DNA of 14,182 nt from Candolleomyces eurysporus (taxonomy: Eukaryota; Basidiomycota; Agaricomycetes; Agaricales; Psathyrellaceae). The stretch covers positions 1 to 14,182 of the forward strand of contig JANBPK010001414.1 of the NCBI GenBank assembly GCA_027579435.1, read 5' to 3'. Shown piece by piece: positions 1 to 9,900 of this stretch. How positions within the stretch are numbered: the stretch's first letter is position 1; the number at the start of each line of letters is the position of its first letter. The position numbers were made by a program, and so were the translations under genes. The notes beneath the pieces are model-generated. The model was not told the DNA's origin, made no database searches, and saw only the letters and a list, made by a program, of their open reading frames with translations.

Positions 1-1
1 A

Positions 2-295
2 CCGGCTTCGTGTGTACCACTCGTAGCAGCAGCAGCAGCAGAGTCACCACCACTGGTGATCAAAGAGCCTCAGGACCAGCAACACGATAATATCACTAGC
101 CGCCCCACAGGTAGTAACGGCCATTCCCGCCCTGCAGAGTCGCCCTCGAGTTCTTCGGAGAAGGGTGGAGGGAAGGAAAAGGGTAAAAAGCGGGGTAACT
201 GGATGTCTAGGTTCTTCAAAATGAGGGCCAAGAATTCGGGTGAAAGTGAGAGTGAGAGTGGGAGGAGCAAGGAATCGACATGGAAGCAAGATTGA
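2..295 (+). CDS. 3' end of a Lys/Ser/Glu-rich hypothetical protein (5' partial)
   Basis: This frame is open from the window edge to a TGA at 293-295, so the gene enters from the left and its start is not seen. The visible 97 residues hold a run of five alanines encoded by a GCA microsatellite (positions 29-43) and a Ser/Pro stretch. A basic cluster rich in Gly and Lys follows (about 164-200). The tail is acidic and serine-rich: Ser-Glu repeats at 238-262 are preceded by a WMSRFFK-like segment. The composition suggests a disordered, possibly phosphorylated region. I recognise no domain. The final ~90 nt have a diverged copy at about 3761-3874, downstream of the P450, which supports this being a real gene tail rather than a chance frame. 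Function is unknown. Confidence 0.45.
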   Translation, partial: PASCVPLVAAAAAESPPLVIKEPQDQQHDNITSRPTGSNGHSRPAESPSSSSEKGGGKEKGKKRGNWMSRFFKMRAKNSGESESESGRSKESTWKQD

Positions 296-1128
296 AGAGA
301 GGTTCGATCGGAAAGCAGGATTGGGGTCACATGCCGCGACAATGATCTTGGTTGTGGTTTATTTACTTGTGCTAGTGGGCCGCTGCTAGGACGTGACGGT
401 TCCGCTTTATGTGCTGCATTGGTGGTTGTGGCTCCGGGTGCGGAGGAGGTAGTTGGCGGTGGAAAAGTGTTCTGAGCGGGGAGAGGGTGGTTGGAAGGAA
501 TTCCCCTGGTGTACCTGTCAGACTGGCACGACCGCCAGTTTCTCACTCAGCTGAACACCGGACTTTGGTCTCTGCGGGGTCTCCCTTTCTGGGTTTGGGT
601 TCATGGACTTCAGATGAATATTGGCTATTGACGGTCCTTCAGTGTTCGTTCGTTCGTTCTATCTTCCTGTTCATTTTTGTGTTTTTATTGGCTACGGCAG
701 AATTGTGCATCGTAATTCAGGATGTATTACTATATAGACACACATACGTAGCTACAACCCCCACTCAAGATCCAGCTCTAGTCAACGAACGTCATCCCAT
801 TCAATTCCAGTTCGATCGTGGACTGTCTACCTGCATGGCATTGGTTTAATTTGGTTTCGATACTTCAGGAGGCACCCTTCGAGGCGACCGATCTCAGCTG
901 CGCATCAACTGCGGGCCTGCGGCAAAGTTCCGCAGACAACTGAAATAGATATCTCAGTGGGTAAGTTACAGCATTGTATAACTTGAATGTGACTCCTACC
1001 CAAGATTCTGCTCAACTCCGTAATGAGCCAGTGGTCTTACATATAGCTACAGACACTGGAAGTGACCGAAGCTCACCATCGTGACTGAATAACAACAAGC
1101 CCGACACTGCGGCCCTTCAGCTAGCACG
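296..1128. other. Intergenic stretch, P450 upstream region
   Basis: I find no convincing gene in these 833 bases. The longest plus-strand frame (409-849) is Cys/Gly-rich at the start and hydrophobic in the middle, with no family resemblance, and I do not call it. A short ttcg-type microsatellite lies at about 646-658. TATA-like strings occur at 731-737 and 1041-1046; the latter is about 85 nt before the P450 ATG and is the better promoter candidate, but the evidence is weak. The stretch probably contains the 3' UTR of the left gene and the promoter of the P450. Confidence 0.4.
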
Positions 1129-3399
1129 ATGCACTCGCAGCTTTCTACATCCTCGGTTGCTACTGCAATTTCAGCGTACGCGGCGTACAAGATATTCCTC
1201 TTCTTCTACCGCCGATGTTACTCGCCGCTGAGACACCTCCCTGGCCCACCTCGCCCAAGTTTTCTGATTGGGAATGAGAAGGAAATTTGGGATACAGTAC
1301 GTCGATTCGATGGGCGTGAGCGGTTATGAGTATTTAATCGCTGATTGCGCCGTGCACGCCGCTGCGTGTAGGAAAGCTATCCTATTCATGAACAGTGGAT
1401 CGAGAAATACGGTTCTATGATGCTCGTTCCGGGTTTCCTTGGGGTGAGTGGGCGCTACTTCTTCTCGTGTTATCCATCCTCTTGCTGTCCAAGTCTGATA
1501 ATCGAGGTCTTTTCCTTCGAATGAAAGGCGAATCATCTGTACACCACGGACTTGAAAGCGCTCAACCATGTGATGATGAATAGCAATATCTACCAAAAAC
1601 CAGATTTCTTTAGGTACTACCTTGCGGAAGTTGTGGGGCAAGGCCTACTCGTAGTCGAAGAAGACGCTCACAAGAACCATGTAAGTGTCTACTGTTAACC
1701 TTTCGAGTCCAAGTCGTCGCTGATAAGCAATGTATGGCATCGTGCAGCGCAGGGTCATGAATCCGGCATTCGGAGCGGCGCAAATTCGCGAATTGACGGA
1801 CGTTTTCGTTGAAAAATCGATCGAACTCCGAGACGCTTGAGACGCAGAGCTTCACAGGCAGCAAGGCGAAGCTGAGGGGAAGATTGACGTACTGTCGTGG
1901 CTCAGTAGGATGACTTTGGATGTAATCGGACAGGCTGGTGAGTTCGAAGGGCATCCTGCTAGGCGGATCTGTATTAAATGCCATTTCATTAGGTTTCAAC
2001 TATCAATTCAACGCGCTAGCCAATGGAGAAGAGGAGAACGAGCTCAATCGCGCTTTCTCAGCCATGTTTTCGAGCAATATGGAATTTTCTATTATTACTT
2101 TTCTACGCCTAGGAGTTCCGAGCTTGCGTTGGGTGGTAAGTGTCTACAGTCTCTCCTGACGCAAATTCTGGCGACTGACTTCCAAATGTAGCCAGAAATG
2201 AAGGATGATGGATCCAAACAGGCTCGCGCAACCATGGATAGGGTCGGAAGAGAGCTCTTATAAAGCAGCAAGAAGAACCTACAGACCTCTGGGAAGGTTG
2301 AGAAATCAACGTTGAAGGGGAGAGATATTTTAACTCTCCTTTTGCGGGCTAACATGGCCACCGATATTGCGGAGCATCAACAAATGAGCGACGAGGAAGT
2401 CCTTGCACGTACGCTTTCATCTAGTTGGTTCGTCCTTATTGCGTCTAATACTACTGCAACGGCATTCCAGAGATACCCACATTTTTGGCAGCTGGGCACG
2501 AAACAACGAGGTGAGTCGCCAGACCAGCTTCTCTATGACCAAGTTAATCATTTAATTGTGTTATATGAAGTACGGGAACCACCTGGGCACTCTATGCGCT
2601 GAGCGAAACCCCGCAAGTCCAGAAGAAACTCCGGGACGAGCTTTCAACTATCTTGACGGACAACCCTACGATGGACGAGCTAAACTCACTCCCATACCTT
2701 GACGCAGTTGTCCGTGAAGTGCTTCGGCTATANCCCTCCCGTTCCGTTCAGTCAGAGGCTCACTGTCAAAGAGGACGTGATTCCTCTGAGTGCGGCCGTT
2801 ACAGACAGGAATGGGAAGGTCCACGAGTATCTCGAGTATGCGCTATCCCCCTCTTCGAATTGTGATATGTCTCTGACCTCGATGCAGAGTTCCAAAGGGT
2901 CAATTCATCTTTCTTCCCATTCTCTCCGTGAACAGAGATAAGAAGATTTGGGGCGAGGATAGTCTCAAGTTAAGGTGCGTCCTCGAGCCTATAGCTTGCT
3001 GAACACGGTACTCACAGGGAAATGACAGGCCTGAGCGTTGGGAGTCCCCGCCTGAGGGCGCGAGCGCCATTCCGGGTGTATGGGGCAACATGCTAACATT
3101 CATTGGAGGCCCGCGAGCGTGCATCGGGTATAGATTCTCTCTTGTCGAGTAAGTCTTCCTCTCCGTTTACAGCTTTCCCAAAAAGCTGATATCCGTTGGT
3201 CAACTTGAAATCTTCATCTGGATCCCGTAGAATGAAAGCCCTGCTCTTCACTCTCGTCCGAGCGTTTGAGTTCGAGCTAGGAGTGCCTGCGGAGGAGATT
3301 GGGGTATCATCTTGGATCGTTCAGAGGCCTTTCCTGAGGTCAAACCCTGAAGCCGGGGGCCAGCTACCTTTGAAGGTGAAACCGGTTCGTCGAATGTAG
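1129..3399 (+). pseudogene. Cytochrome P450 monooxygenase, 11 exons, two in-frame stops
   Basis: This is a haem-thiolate monooxygenase of the microsomal fungal type. Exons I can join in frame by GT-AG rules are 1129-1296, 1372-1443, 1528-1680, 1748-1937, 1993-2135, 2192-2408, 2471-2510, 2571-2835, 2888-2974, 3029-3148 and 3231-3399, giving about 540 codons, a normal P450 length. Motifs run in order: an N-terminal hydrophobic anchor (residues ~10-27), a Pro-rich hinge LPGPPRP (37-43), helix-I AGHETT (322-327), helix-K EVLR (377-380), PERW (446-449) and the haem loop [10 protein letters not shown] (469-478) with ligand Cys476. Three lesions interrupt it: TGA at 1838-1840 (codon 162), TAA at 2261-2263 (codon 266), and an extra base at the N at 2733 that shifts the frame until it is removed. 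Everything downstream remains conserved, so decay is recent or the lesions are sequence errors. The substrate cannot be predicted. An ER-membrane location and a reductase partner are expected from the family. Confidence 0.9.
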
Positions 3400-3496
3400 C
3401 GGTCGAACTGAGCCCTTAGCGAGACTGTATTCTGTTCACGTCGTGTATTTCGAAGTTGCTGTATGAATATCATTGAGAGGGGAGTACAATCTCTAA

Positions 3497-3667
3497 TGGA
3501 ACACACTGAAGAGCCACAGAGAGATCAGTCGTAGGATTGGTAGATCATACCGGGCCCGATCTGCGGTGGCCATTACGCGCGCTGAACCAACGTCACCTTC
3601 AAAGGGAGTTGGTTCCCAGCCTCTGGCTTCGACCTCAAGAAAGGTCCCTGAACGATCCACGACATGA
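3497..3667 (+). other. Ser/Thr/Pro-rich open segment, possible exon of a broken gene
   Basis: Between a TAA at 3494-3496 and a TGA at 3665-3667 one frame stays open for 56 codons. It reads as a basic, Ser/Thr/Pro-rich peptide of the kind seen in disordered fungal proteins. It lies just upstream of a duplicated gene tail at 3761-3874 that has similar character, so both could be exons of one degraded paralogue of the gene at the left edge. No start codon or clear splice donor ties them together. The N at 3692 lies between them. This is a tentative call from composition and position only. Confidence 0.2.
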
Positions 3668-3760
3668 TTCCAATATCTTCCAGTGGCAGTGNATGATGGG
3701 CGAATTATGAATGCTTTTAAAAGGTCACATCCGTCCTTATTCACACTTACATAAGTCACA

Positions 3761-3874
3761 GGGTTCTTCAAAAGGCCGGCCAAGAATTCGGGTGAGAGTG
3801 AGAGTGGGAGTGGGAGTGGGAAGGACAAGAAGGAGTCGACATCGAAATCAAAATTGAAGTGGGGGTTCGGGTAG
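3761..3874 (+). pseudogene. Duplicated Ser/Glu-rich gene tail (copy of 206-295)
   Basis: The frame beginning GFFKRPAKNSGESES lines up with the tail of the left-edge gene (MSRFFKMRAKNSGESES). At nucleotide level the two share a near-identical core, ccaagaattcgggtga, followed by the same Ser-Glu/Ser-Gly coding run and a shared gtcgacat-like stretch. The frame ends at TAG 3872-3874 and is closed upstream by a TAA at 3752-3754. A cacag acceptor-like site at 3756-3760 could make this a last exon. Without a start or upstream exons I treat it as a paralogous remnant. It brackets the P450 with the homologous copy on the other side. Confidence 0.5.
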
Positions 3875-3897
3875 GATTGCGGTTAAATGTTTCTCCT

Positions 3898-4064
3898 CGA
3901 ACCTGCAGCAAACCGTCCCCCTGTTTACGCCTCGCTACTTGGGAGGGCCTGCAGCTTCACCACTGGCAACAGACAGGGGCTTCCGCGATTACTTGCTGCT
4001 TGTCTTCGAGCACTTCCAGTTCGGCATTTAAGTTCTTTCGGGATTTTGCTGTTTACCGATCCAC
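3898..4064 (+). repeat. Dispersed repeat, copy A
   Basis: About 165 bases align with 10576-10764. Shared blocks include ccctgtttac, gggagggcct, gcttcaccac, gacaggggcttcc, ttacttgctg or ctacttgctg, tcttcgagc, cagttcggca and taccgatc. The match is interrupted by small indels, including about 8 extra bases after the shared ggcaa in the other copy. Both copies are in the same orientation. Translations differ in frame and stops, so this looks like a non-coding dispersed repeat or an old transposon fragment. I could not identify terminal repeats or a family. Confidence 0.65.
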
Positions 4065-4358
4065 ACCCTTTCTCCGTTCAGAATCTCGAGATTCTTTTTT
4101 TNAAGACGGCACGCAGGGAGTTTGTATGTGTGCTTTTCTTTATGAAGGACCATACAATCACGAGCGACTCTGTGCTGTTCTTGTCCTCCCTCAGCAAACA
4201 TTACCGGTCACAGGTGCAGTCCTTTATCGTATTCTCTCAATCTTTTGTTATACGGGTATTGTTCTCATAGCTCACGGCAACAATGTGGGCGCTTGTGGTC
4301 GCACTGCGTAGCGCCAATTACATTATGAAGCCCCCACACCCGAAGAGTCTCCCATGGG
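4065..4358. other. Short intergenic stretch before the small gene
   Basis: Apart from a run of T ending at the N at 4102, I see no gene here. Frames that cross it belong to the repeat upstream or show no family resemblance. Confidence 0.4.
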
Positions 4359-4366
4359 TATTTAAA
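4359..4366 (+). promoter_or_regulatory. TATA-like box (tatttaaa) of the small gene
   Basis: The string tatttaaa lies 87 nt before the ATG at 4453. That places a start site near 4390 and gives a leader of about 60 nt containing the cactcactcactcact microsatellite. Position and context fit a fungal core promoter. Assignment is by spacing and sequence only. Confidence 0.5.
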
Positions 4367-4396
4367 GCTAGCTTCCTTGCCTCCTAGTCGTCAGAT

Positions 4397-4413
4397 CACT
4401 CACTCACTCACTC
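4397..4413 (+). repeat. (cact)n microsatellite in the leader
   Basis: Four tandem cact units lie in the presumed 5' UTR, between the TATA-like box and the start codon of the gene at 4453. C/T-rich leaders are common in fungal genes. Confidence 0.7.
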
Positions 4414-4452
4414 ACCCAATCCTCCTCAGCTTATTTCTCCACTCTGATTCCA

Positions 4453-5075
4453 ATGTCAAGTTACTCCAGCACAGGTGCGGATACCACGACGGTGAATTTG
4501 GTGCAGACCAGCGGCTTTCGATTTTCGAACAACAATACCTACCACACCGGAAGCAAGCATGAAAGCCCGGTCTACGTCATGCAGAGTGGCGTCTATCATC
4601 TTGCGAGCCCAGGGGATGTTCGCCAACCGCCGAATGATGATAGACCTCCTGCTGTGCGCAATCCCAATGCGCACACCCTAGACGGCCACTTCTCCGGTTT
4701 GACGATTCATAGCAGCAGTATGGACATTCGGCTCTTCGTTCTCAATAGCTTTCTCTGATTTTTGAATCATTGTCAGCCGACTCCAGGAACTCGGAGCTGG
4801 GTCTAGCGCGGTACACATCTCGGAGCTCAAAGAAGGCAGACAAGACGGGTGCTGGTAGCGGCGAAGGCGTCTCCAAGGGTGGGTGTGCCATGCTTGCTAA
4901 TGGTCCAACGAATTGACATTCCGTTTGTTTGATAGGAGGGACTTCGCTCGACCCCGACGAGAAGGTCGCTCGTGCTAGAGATGACACAGGAGCTCCCATG
5001 GTAGCCGCTGATACAAGTCCGCATCCCTTCATTATCTCTCGAGGGAACGAGATTACTGACGGAGTACTCCTCTGA
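4453..5075 (+). CDS. Hypothetical Ser/Thr-rich protein, 3 exons, 168 aa
   Basis: The start ATG at 4453 follows a TATA-like box and a C/T-rich leader. Exons 4453-4717, 4777-4878 and 4936-5075 join in frame through two GT-AG introns of 59 and 57 nt; the second has a gctaat branch-point-like motif near 4894. The product is 168 residues ending at TGA 5073-5075. It is hydrophilic, rich in Ser, Thr, Asn, Gly and Asp, with a Lys/Ser-rich patch around residues 103-112, and shows no signal peptide, membrane segment or known domain. The gene could extend further: an acidic 67-codon frame at 5138-5341 follows, and one miscalled base or an unrecognised intron near 5065-5080 could connect them. I do not recognise the family. 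The intron and promoter logic supports a real gene better than the protein sequence does. Confidence 0.5.
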
Positions 5076-5137
5076 ATAGGGACCCACTTCCTCAACTTCT
5101 TCGACGCACCCACTAGTCGAGAGGACGCAGGTGTGTA

Positions 5138-5341
5138 GTGCTACGATCCTCCCGATACGGCTCACTCACGAATAATTACTGCCAATTCCGAACAGAAATG
5201 TGGCTTATGTTGTTGAGAAACCGGGTCGCAAATATGAAGTCGGAAGACGAACTGGAGGAACCAGGGCCAAGGGGCTCAGATGCCAACTCAGAGGGAGCAG
5301 CTGGCCAGGTCGCAGAGGTCGAGTTGCTTGGGAGGAAATGA
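5138..5341 (+). CDS. Acidic short ORF, possible extra exon of the preceding gene
   Basis: This frame of 67 codons has an acidic, Glu/Gly-rich C-terminal half (roughly residues 35-64) ending at TGA 5339-5341. It begins only 60 nt after the stop of the 168-aa gene. A donor-like gtgtgtag at 5110 and an acceptor-like gaacag ending at 5196 flank a plausible intron inside it, so only the part from about 5197 may be coding, as a last exon. Three copies of tgtttcat just downstream (about 5364-5396) look like a 3' UTR. Weak evidence, no recognised family. Confidence 0.25.
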   Translation: MLRSSRYGSLTNNYCQFRTEMWLMLLRNRVANMKSEDELEEPGPRGSDANSEGAAGQVAEVELLGRK

Positions 5342-6937
5342 AATGAACCGTAGATGCCGGTGTTGTTTCATGAATGCTTCTGTTTCATTGTTGTTTCATT
5401 AATGTATGGATACGTATGCGCTCGGTGTATTATGCTAATCAGGAGATTAATATGCATTGAATCTAACGTCATATCGGAACCAGTAAGGTTGGAATACAAG
5501 GAAGGGCGTCAGCACTAGCACTAGCGTCAGTACGAGGGGCATGGTGTCCAACGCAAGAATCACGTACTGTGAACCCATCCCGTCACGAGTCTTCCCGCTG
5601 CAACTGTACCCATCTCGTTCTCGACCGTAGCAAAAGCGCCAGCTCCGACGCTACTAACTCGTCTCGAATCTGCTGCTCCAACCAGCCGAATTCCGAGGAG
5701 ATGGAGTCCACTCAAAACGCTGTTCTTCCCCTTCAAACTCTTCCTTGGACGGACCCACAAGGACCGGCAATCCACCGTCATTGAGCACGACGTCGAGGAC
5801 CAGCCCTGTCCCTGATCGATCGAAAGCGCGGCGACGGACTTTTAGACGCCGGCGGCGGGGGGGTGGCCCAGGGTTAGAACCCCGTCGAAGTCGTGAGGTT
5901 CCCCAGGGGCTTCGTGCCACTATCCGAATAGCATGATCCTGGGGACGAGGTTGTCGGGTATAGGTATCATGGTGTTGACGAGGGCGGAGGTAGTTAAGGT
6001 GGGGTTGAGCTGGTTGTGGGATTCAGACCCTGTGCCAACGCAAGCACGGTTTGAATTTTGCGAGGCCCGATGGAAATTTTTGGGTGAAAATCTCCTGAAA
6101 GCGATTTGTGAGACTAGAACCCCTATACGAATTATTGTTATGTATTAGCGGAAGAGGCTACCAGAATATTGAGGGAAGGGATGGACGTACCTTGTTAAAT
6201 TAGAGAGTTACACCACCTTCGACTCGATGATCGCCGGGAACCCCTCTTCTAGCAACGGCTGGCTTCGATAATTGCCTTCCCAAGAGGAGCATCTCGCAGG
6301 GTATAATTTGCCCGTTATCGAATTGCTTCTGCCGGTCGCAGTCAGGGCTTGTAGTTGGGTCCAGAGGACAGAGGGAAAATTGGGGGAGGCGAGTGAGCTG
6401 GCACAGACCACCAGAGCAGCAGCTAATCCGCAACGCGATCAGGCTAAACGTGCAGCTGGTCGTGTGCTTGAAGGGCTCCGTTTCGAGTAGGTGACTGTTC
6501 AAGTGCCGAATTCGATCGAGCTACCTGGAGAGCTAGGGGAATTCAACGTTCAACGTCAGGCTTTCGAAGTCGACAAGAGCAGACTTACCTAGGTCAAAAT
6601 TCTGTCCATTCGGATCCAGTACACTTCACAAATTGAGAAGACTGGCGGATATGGCGCGAGGGGAGAGAAAGGCAGCGGAAGGGGCGGGCTCAGGTGAAAA
6701 GGTCGTGAGGAAATGGCAGTTAATAGATAAGGGTTCTCCTGGTGGGAATGACAATAGATCGCGGGGTATCTTCAGGACACTGAAGGGAAATACGAAGGAG
6801 GGAGGCTATGTGGCGGTAGAAGGACGAGTACATGATGGTTCCTGGAAAGGGTCCGATGATCGACAGCCGCTCGCATGGTTTGAGCNTTTTTTAAGCTCCG
6901 CTCGGTGGCCAACCTCCACTTCCTCTCCTTAATCCTC
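5342..6937. other. Intergenic stretch upstream of the NTPase-nuclease gene
   Basis: Over about 1.6 kb I find no gene I can defend. A GC-rich patch at 5820-5880 contains arginine-coding runs in several frames and a tRNA B-box-like gggttagaaccc that lacks the rest of a tRNA. A minus-strand frame (5654-5920) has a faint short-chain-dehydrogenase-like phrase but no Tyr-x-x-x-Lys site. A plus-strand frame at 6272-6490 is Ala/Arg-rich and probably helical, of unknown origin. Splice-donor-like gtaagt and gtacgt strings on the minus strand (near 6583 and 6187) hint at a degraded gene on that strand. The N at 6886 abuts a T run about 45 nt before the next start codon. Confidence 0.35.
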
Positions 6938-9900
6938 ATGGATCCTCATACTCACACTCCCAAACGGAGCGCTTCGGCTGTCGAAGAGATGGAAGAGCAA
7001 GGTTCGCCCCGAAAACTCAAACTCGATCCCGCGGAAGACCTGTGGAACGAGGACGAGCATCGAAGACTGGACAAGGAGATCCTGGATACTCATGGGCCGT
7101 TCCCTCAAAGCTTTCCAGAAAATGCCATCGCCCTTACGCCCAGTTTACTATCAAAGATACAGGCACAGATTGTAAAGAGGGCTACTGAGATCGACTCAGC
7201 GTTGGTCTGGAAACAACGCACAATGGACGACATGCTGGATCTCACGAGCAACAACGGTACGCTCAGCGAAACGACGCTCGAAGCATGGGAAAGGGGATCG
7301 TTCAAGGAGATTCGGAACTGTGGCAAGTGCTTTCTGTCGTTTCGCCTGTTATACTTTGTTTGACGGCACATGTATCAGCAATCTTGAGACCCAAGGCCTC
7401 GGACAGGTCGCCCCCGGAGCTGGAGAATACTGTTTCTTCCTCTCAACAAGGTTTTGACCGCTCTGCCGCATCTTGAAATGGCGCTCAATCTGCTTCCTAT
7501 AGACGCCACCGTTCAGTCATGGCGATGCGATTTCCAGGGCACAGCAGACGAAACCTTGTTCGCAGTTTTACAAAACTATCTTAAATGGACTCAGGAATTG
7601 GGTGATGCTGAAGGCGCCCCCTATGCAAACCTAGCACCCATCGTCAACTCTTCTGGTACTGGAAAGTCGAGGGTCGTAGATCAATTGGGAAGGAAGCACT
7701 GTTTCGTCATTCCCCTATGTCTGCGTCGTGACGATTCCGATGGTTTGTAGTTTCCCATCCTTCTATCATTTTCGAACATCAGTACTGACCGGGACCATTC
7801 ATGCAGGTTATCCGCCCCCGGATCGTGAGATGCGAGACTGGCTTCTCAGGGATAGCTCAACTGAGCAGGACCTTAATATTGCTGTGGTGGCTTTCCTTTG
7901 GGCTCTGTTCCACACAGCCGAAGATCGAATAGCGACCATCTTGCGTGAGCGTCGGTCGGACGATCCGACAAAAGTGTATACCACTTTTTCAGAACGTATG
8001 AACGATGGCGGAGATTTCACAACTCCCCCAGCTTACCGAACAAGCTTTTATGTCAACGTCGTTGAATTGGCCACCAAGGTTTGCTCCTCCATTCTGATCA
8101 GCGTCGTTAGAGAGCTGATCGTGCACCAGTTCGAAAACGGTATCAAAGCCCTCATCAAAGCAGGCGGTCAGGCCCCCCGTCTTGAATCCAACCAAAACAT
8201 CAGGGCTACAGCATTGTCGTTCGTTGCCAAATGCGAGGGTGCCATTGCTGTTCTTTCCTTCGACGAGGCTCATGAACTAGGGGCGAACCCTACCATGCGC
8301 AGCAATTCTTCACCTAGAATACCTTCCTCAGGTGCATTCCCCCCGAGCAATGTTCCGCCGACATCAACACCCAGTAATTCCCGACCCAGGGGCTCCCTTG
8401 GTGGATTAACCTCCAGCAAAGCTCCGGCGAGCCAGATCAGACTCGATAAATCTTTATCTAGTGAAACCTCAAGAGCTAGGCAGGGGGTCACGATGTTTTC
8501 GCAGATTCGTAAAGGCTTACGCTCAGTCCTGCAACTCAACATCATGGGGCTCTATCTATCAACTTCAGGAAAATACAGGCTTATTTCTCCGAAGCCGCAG
8601 CACGATCCATCCTCCCGTTTGACAAACACGGAAAGGGTCATGTTTCCCCCCATCACAGAGCTCGGATTCAATCAGCTTGCCCGTCCCCTCGATAGCCCTC
8701 TTACCCTGAAGCACGTGACTACCACAGAATACATTTCCCATCTGGGACGCCCAATGTAAGTTCAAGTTCCGACTTCTGCTTCACCATGTTTGTTGGCTAA
8801 TCATCCAGTAGCTTTGGTACGAGATGGGATACAGGCTTTCCTGACCTCCAAAACGCGTTGCTCGACTTCGCACGTAGCAAGTTGGCCCCCCCTTCCGCCC
8901 GTAAAATAACCAACGTGTTGGCTTGCCTGGCCGTGCGTTTTGCTGTCGAATTCCGGCCAAGAAATGAGAGGCAGGAAGATCTCGAACATAGCTTGGTGGA
9001 AAATCACATGCGATATTGCGCCTATGCAGACTCTCGCCTCCGGATGGTGACAATCGCCCCTTCAGAGCCTCTGTTGGCGGAGGCGGCTTTCGAGCACCTT
9101 CATTATTTTTGCCGTTGGGAGGAGGTTTTGGAGATCATTGCAGCAAATCTCAACACTTGGGGAATCCACCAAGGGGATAGGGGAGAATTTGTCATGGGCC
9201 TGATCTGGATGGCCGCAAGGGATGCGGTTGTGGTCAAGGCTTTTCCGGGCAACGTGCAAAACCGAAGGCCATGGGATCCGTATCGCCACAGTGTCGTCTT
9301 CATCATGGATTTCATGAAGAACCTTCTCCCCACCGGCTATCACCAGGAATTGGAAAGCATGAAGCCATCCGTTGGCGACGGTACGGTTGAATTCCAACAT
9401 GCGTTCGCAGACTGTCGCCTGTGGTGCAACCACTTCATCCAGGTCCAAGATTACAAGGCCATCAGCACCAAGTTCCTCTGCGCTCTCCTTTCAAACGGAA
9501 TCGGTGTTCTCTGCGCCCCTAACCAGGCTGGCATCGACCTGCTCTGGATTGGGCTCAAAGGCGACAAAATTTGCGGGGAGAACCTTGTGTTGATATTGGG
9601 TCAGGCTAAAAATGACAAGAGTTATCGTACCAAGTCTAATCCTCTTATCCTGGATGCCATGGACCCCGTCAAACTGGACATTTGTGCCGCCAACCGCTCG
9701 ATTCCAATTATCCGCATCGTGTTTGCATTGGCTTCTGAAGAGCCTGGCATAACCCTAGTGGAGCCTTCTGACCGAAAATCGCCGCGCCTGAAACAGCCCT
9801 CTGAATTCACCTCCTATGACTTTTGGTTCGCCGGAGTCGATCCTTCAACATTTCAATGCGTCACGGCCAAGGAGGCTGGGTATTATCGGGACCTGCTTGC

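Noticed and set aside
409..849. Long plus-strand frame of 146 codons
   Set aside because: Odd composition (Cys/Gly-rich then hydrophobic), no start context, no splice logic and no family resemblance; probably chance.
5871..5883. tRNA B-box-like gggttagaaccc
   Set aside because: No A box, anticodon arm or acceptor stem could be fitted around it.
5560..5920. Minus-strand frames with a phrase resembling the NNAG region of short-chain dehydrogenases
   Set aside because: Only a short phrase matches, in GC-rich sequence with frame changes, and no Gly-rich cofactor motif or Tyr-x-x-x-Lys site is visible.
7320..7371. GC-AG intron starting gcaagtgc in the nuclease gene
   Set aside because: It would remove the segment that reads as a normal hydrophobic helix in the shifted frame; a single-base frame break explains the data better.
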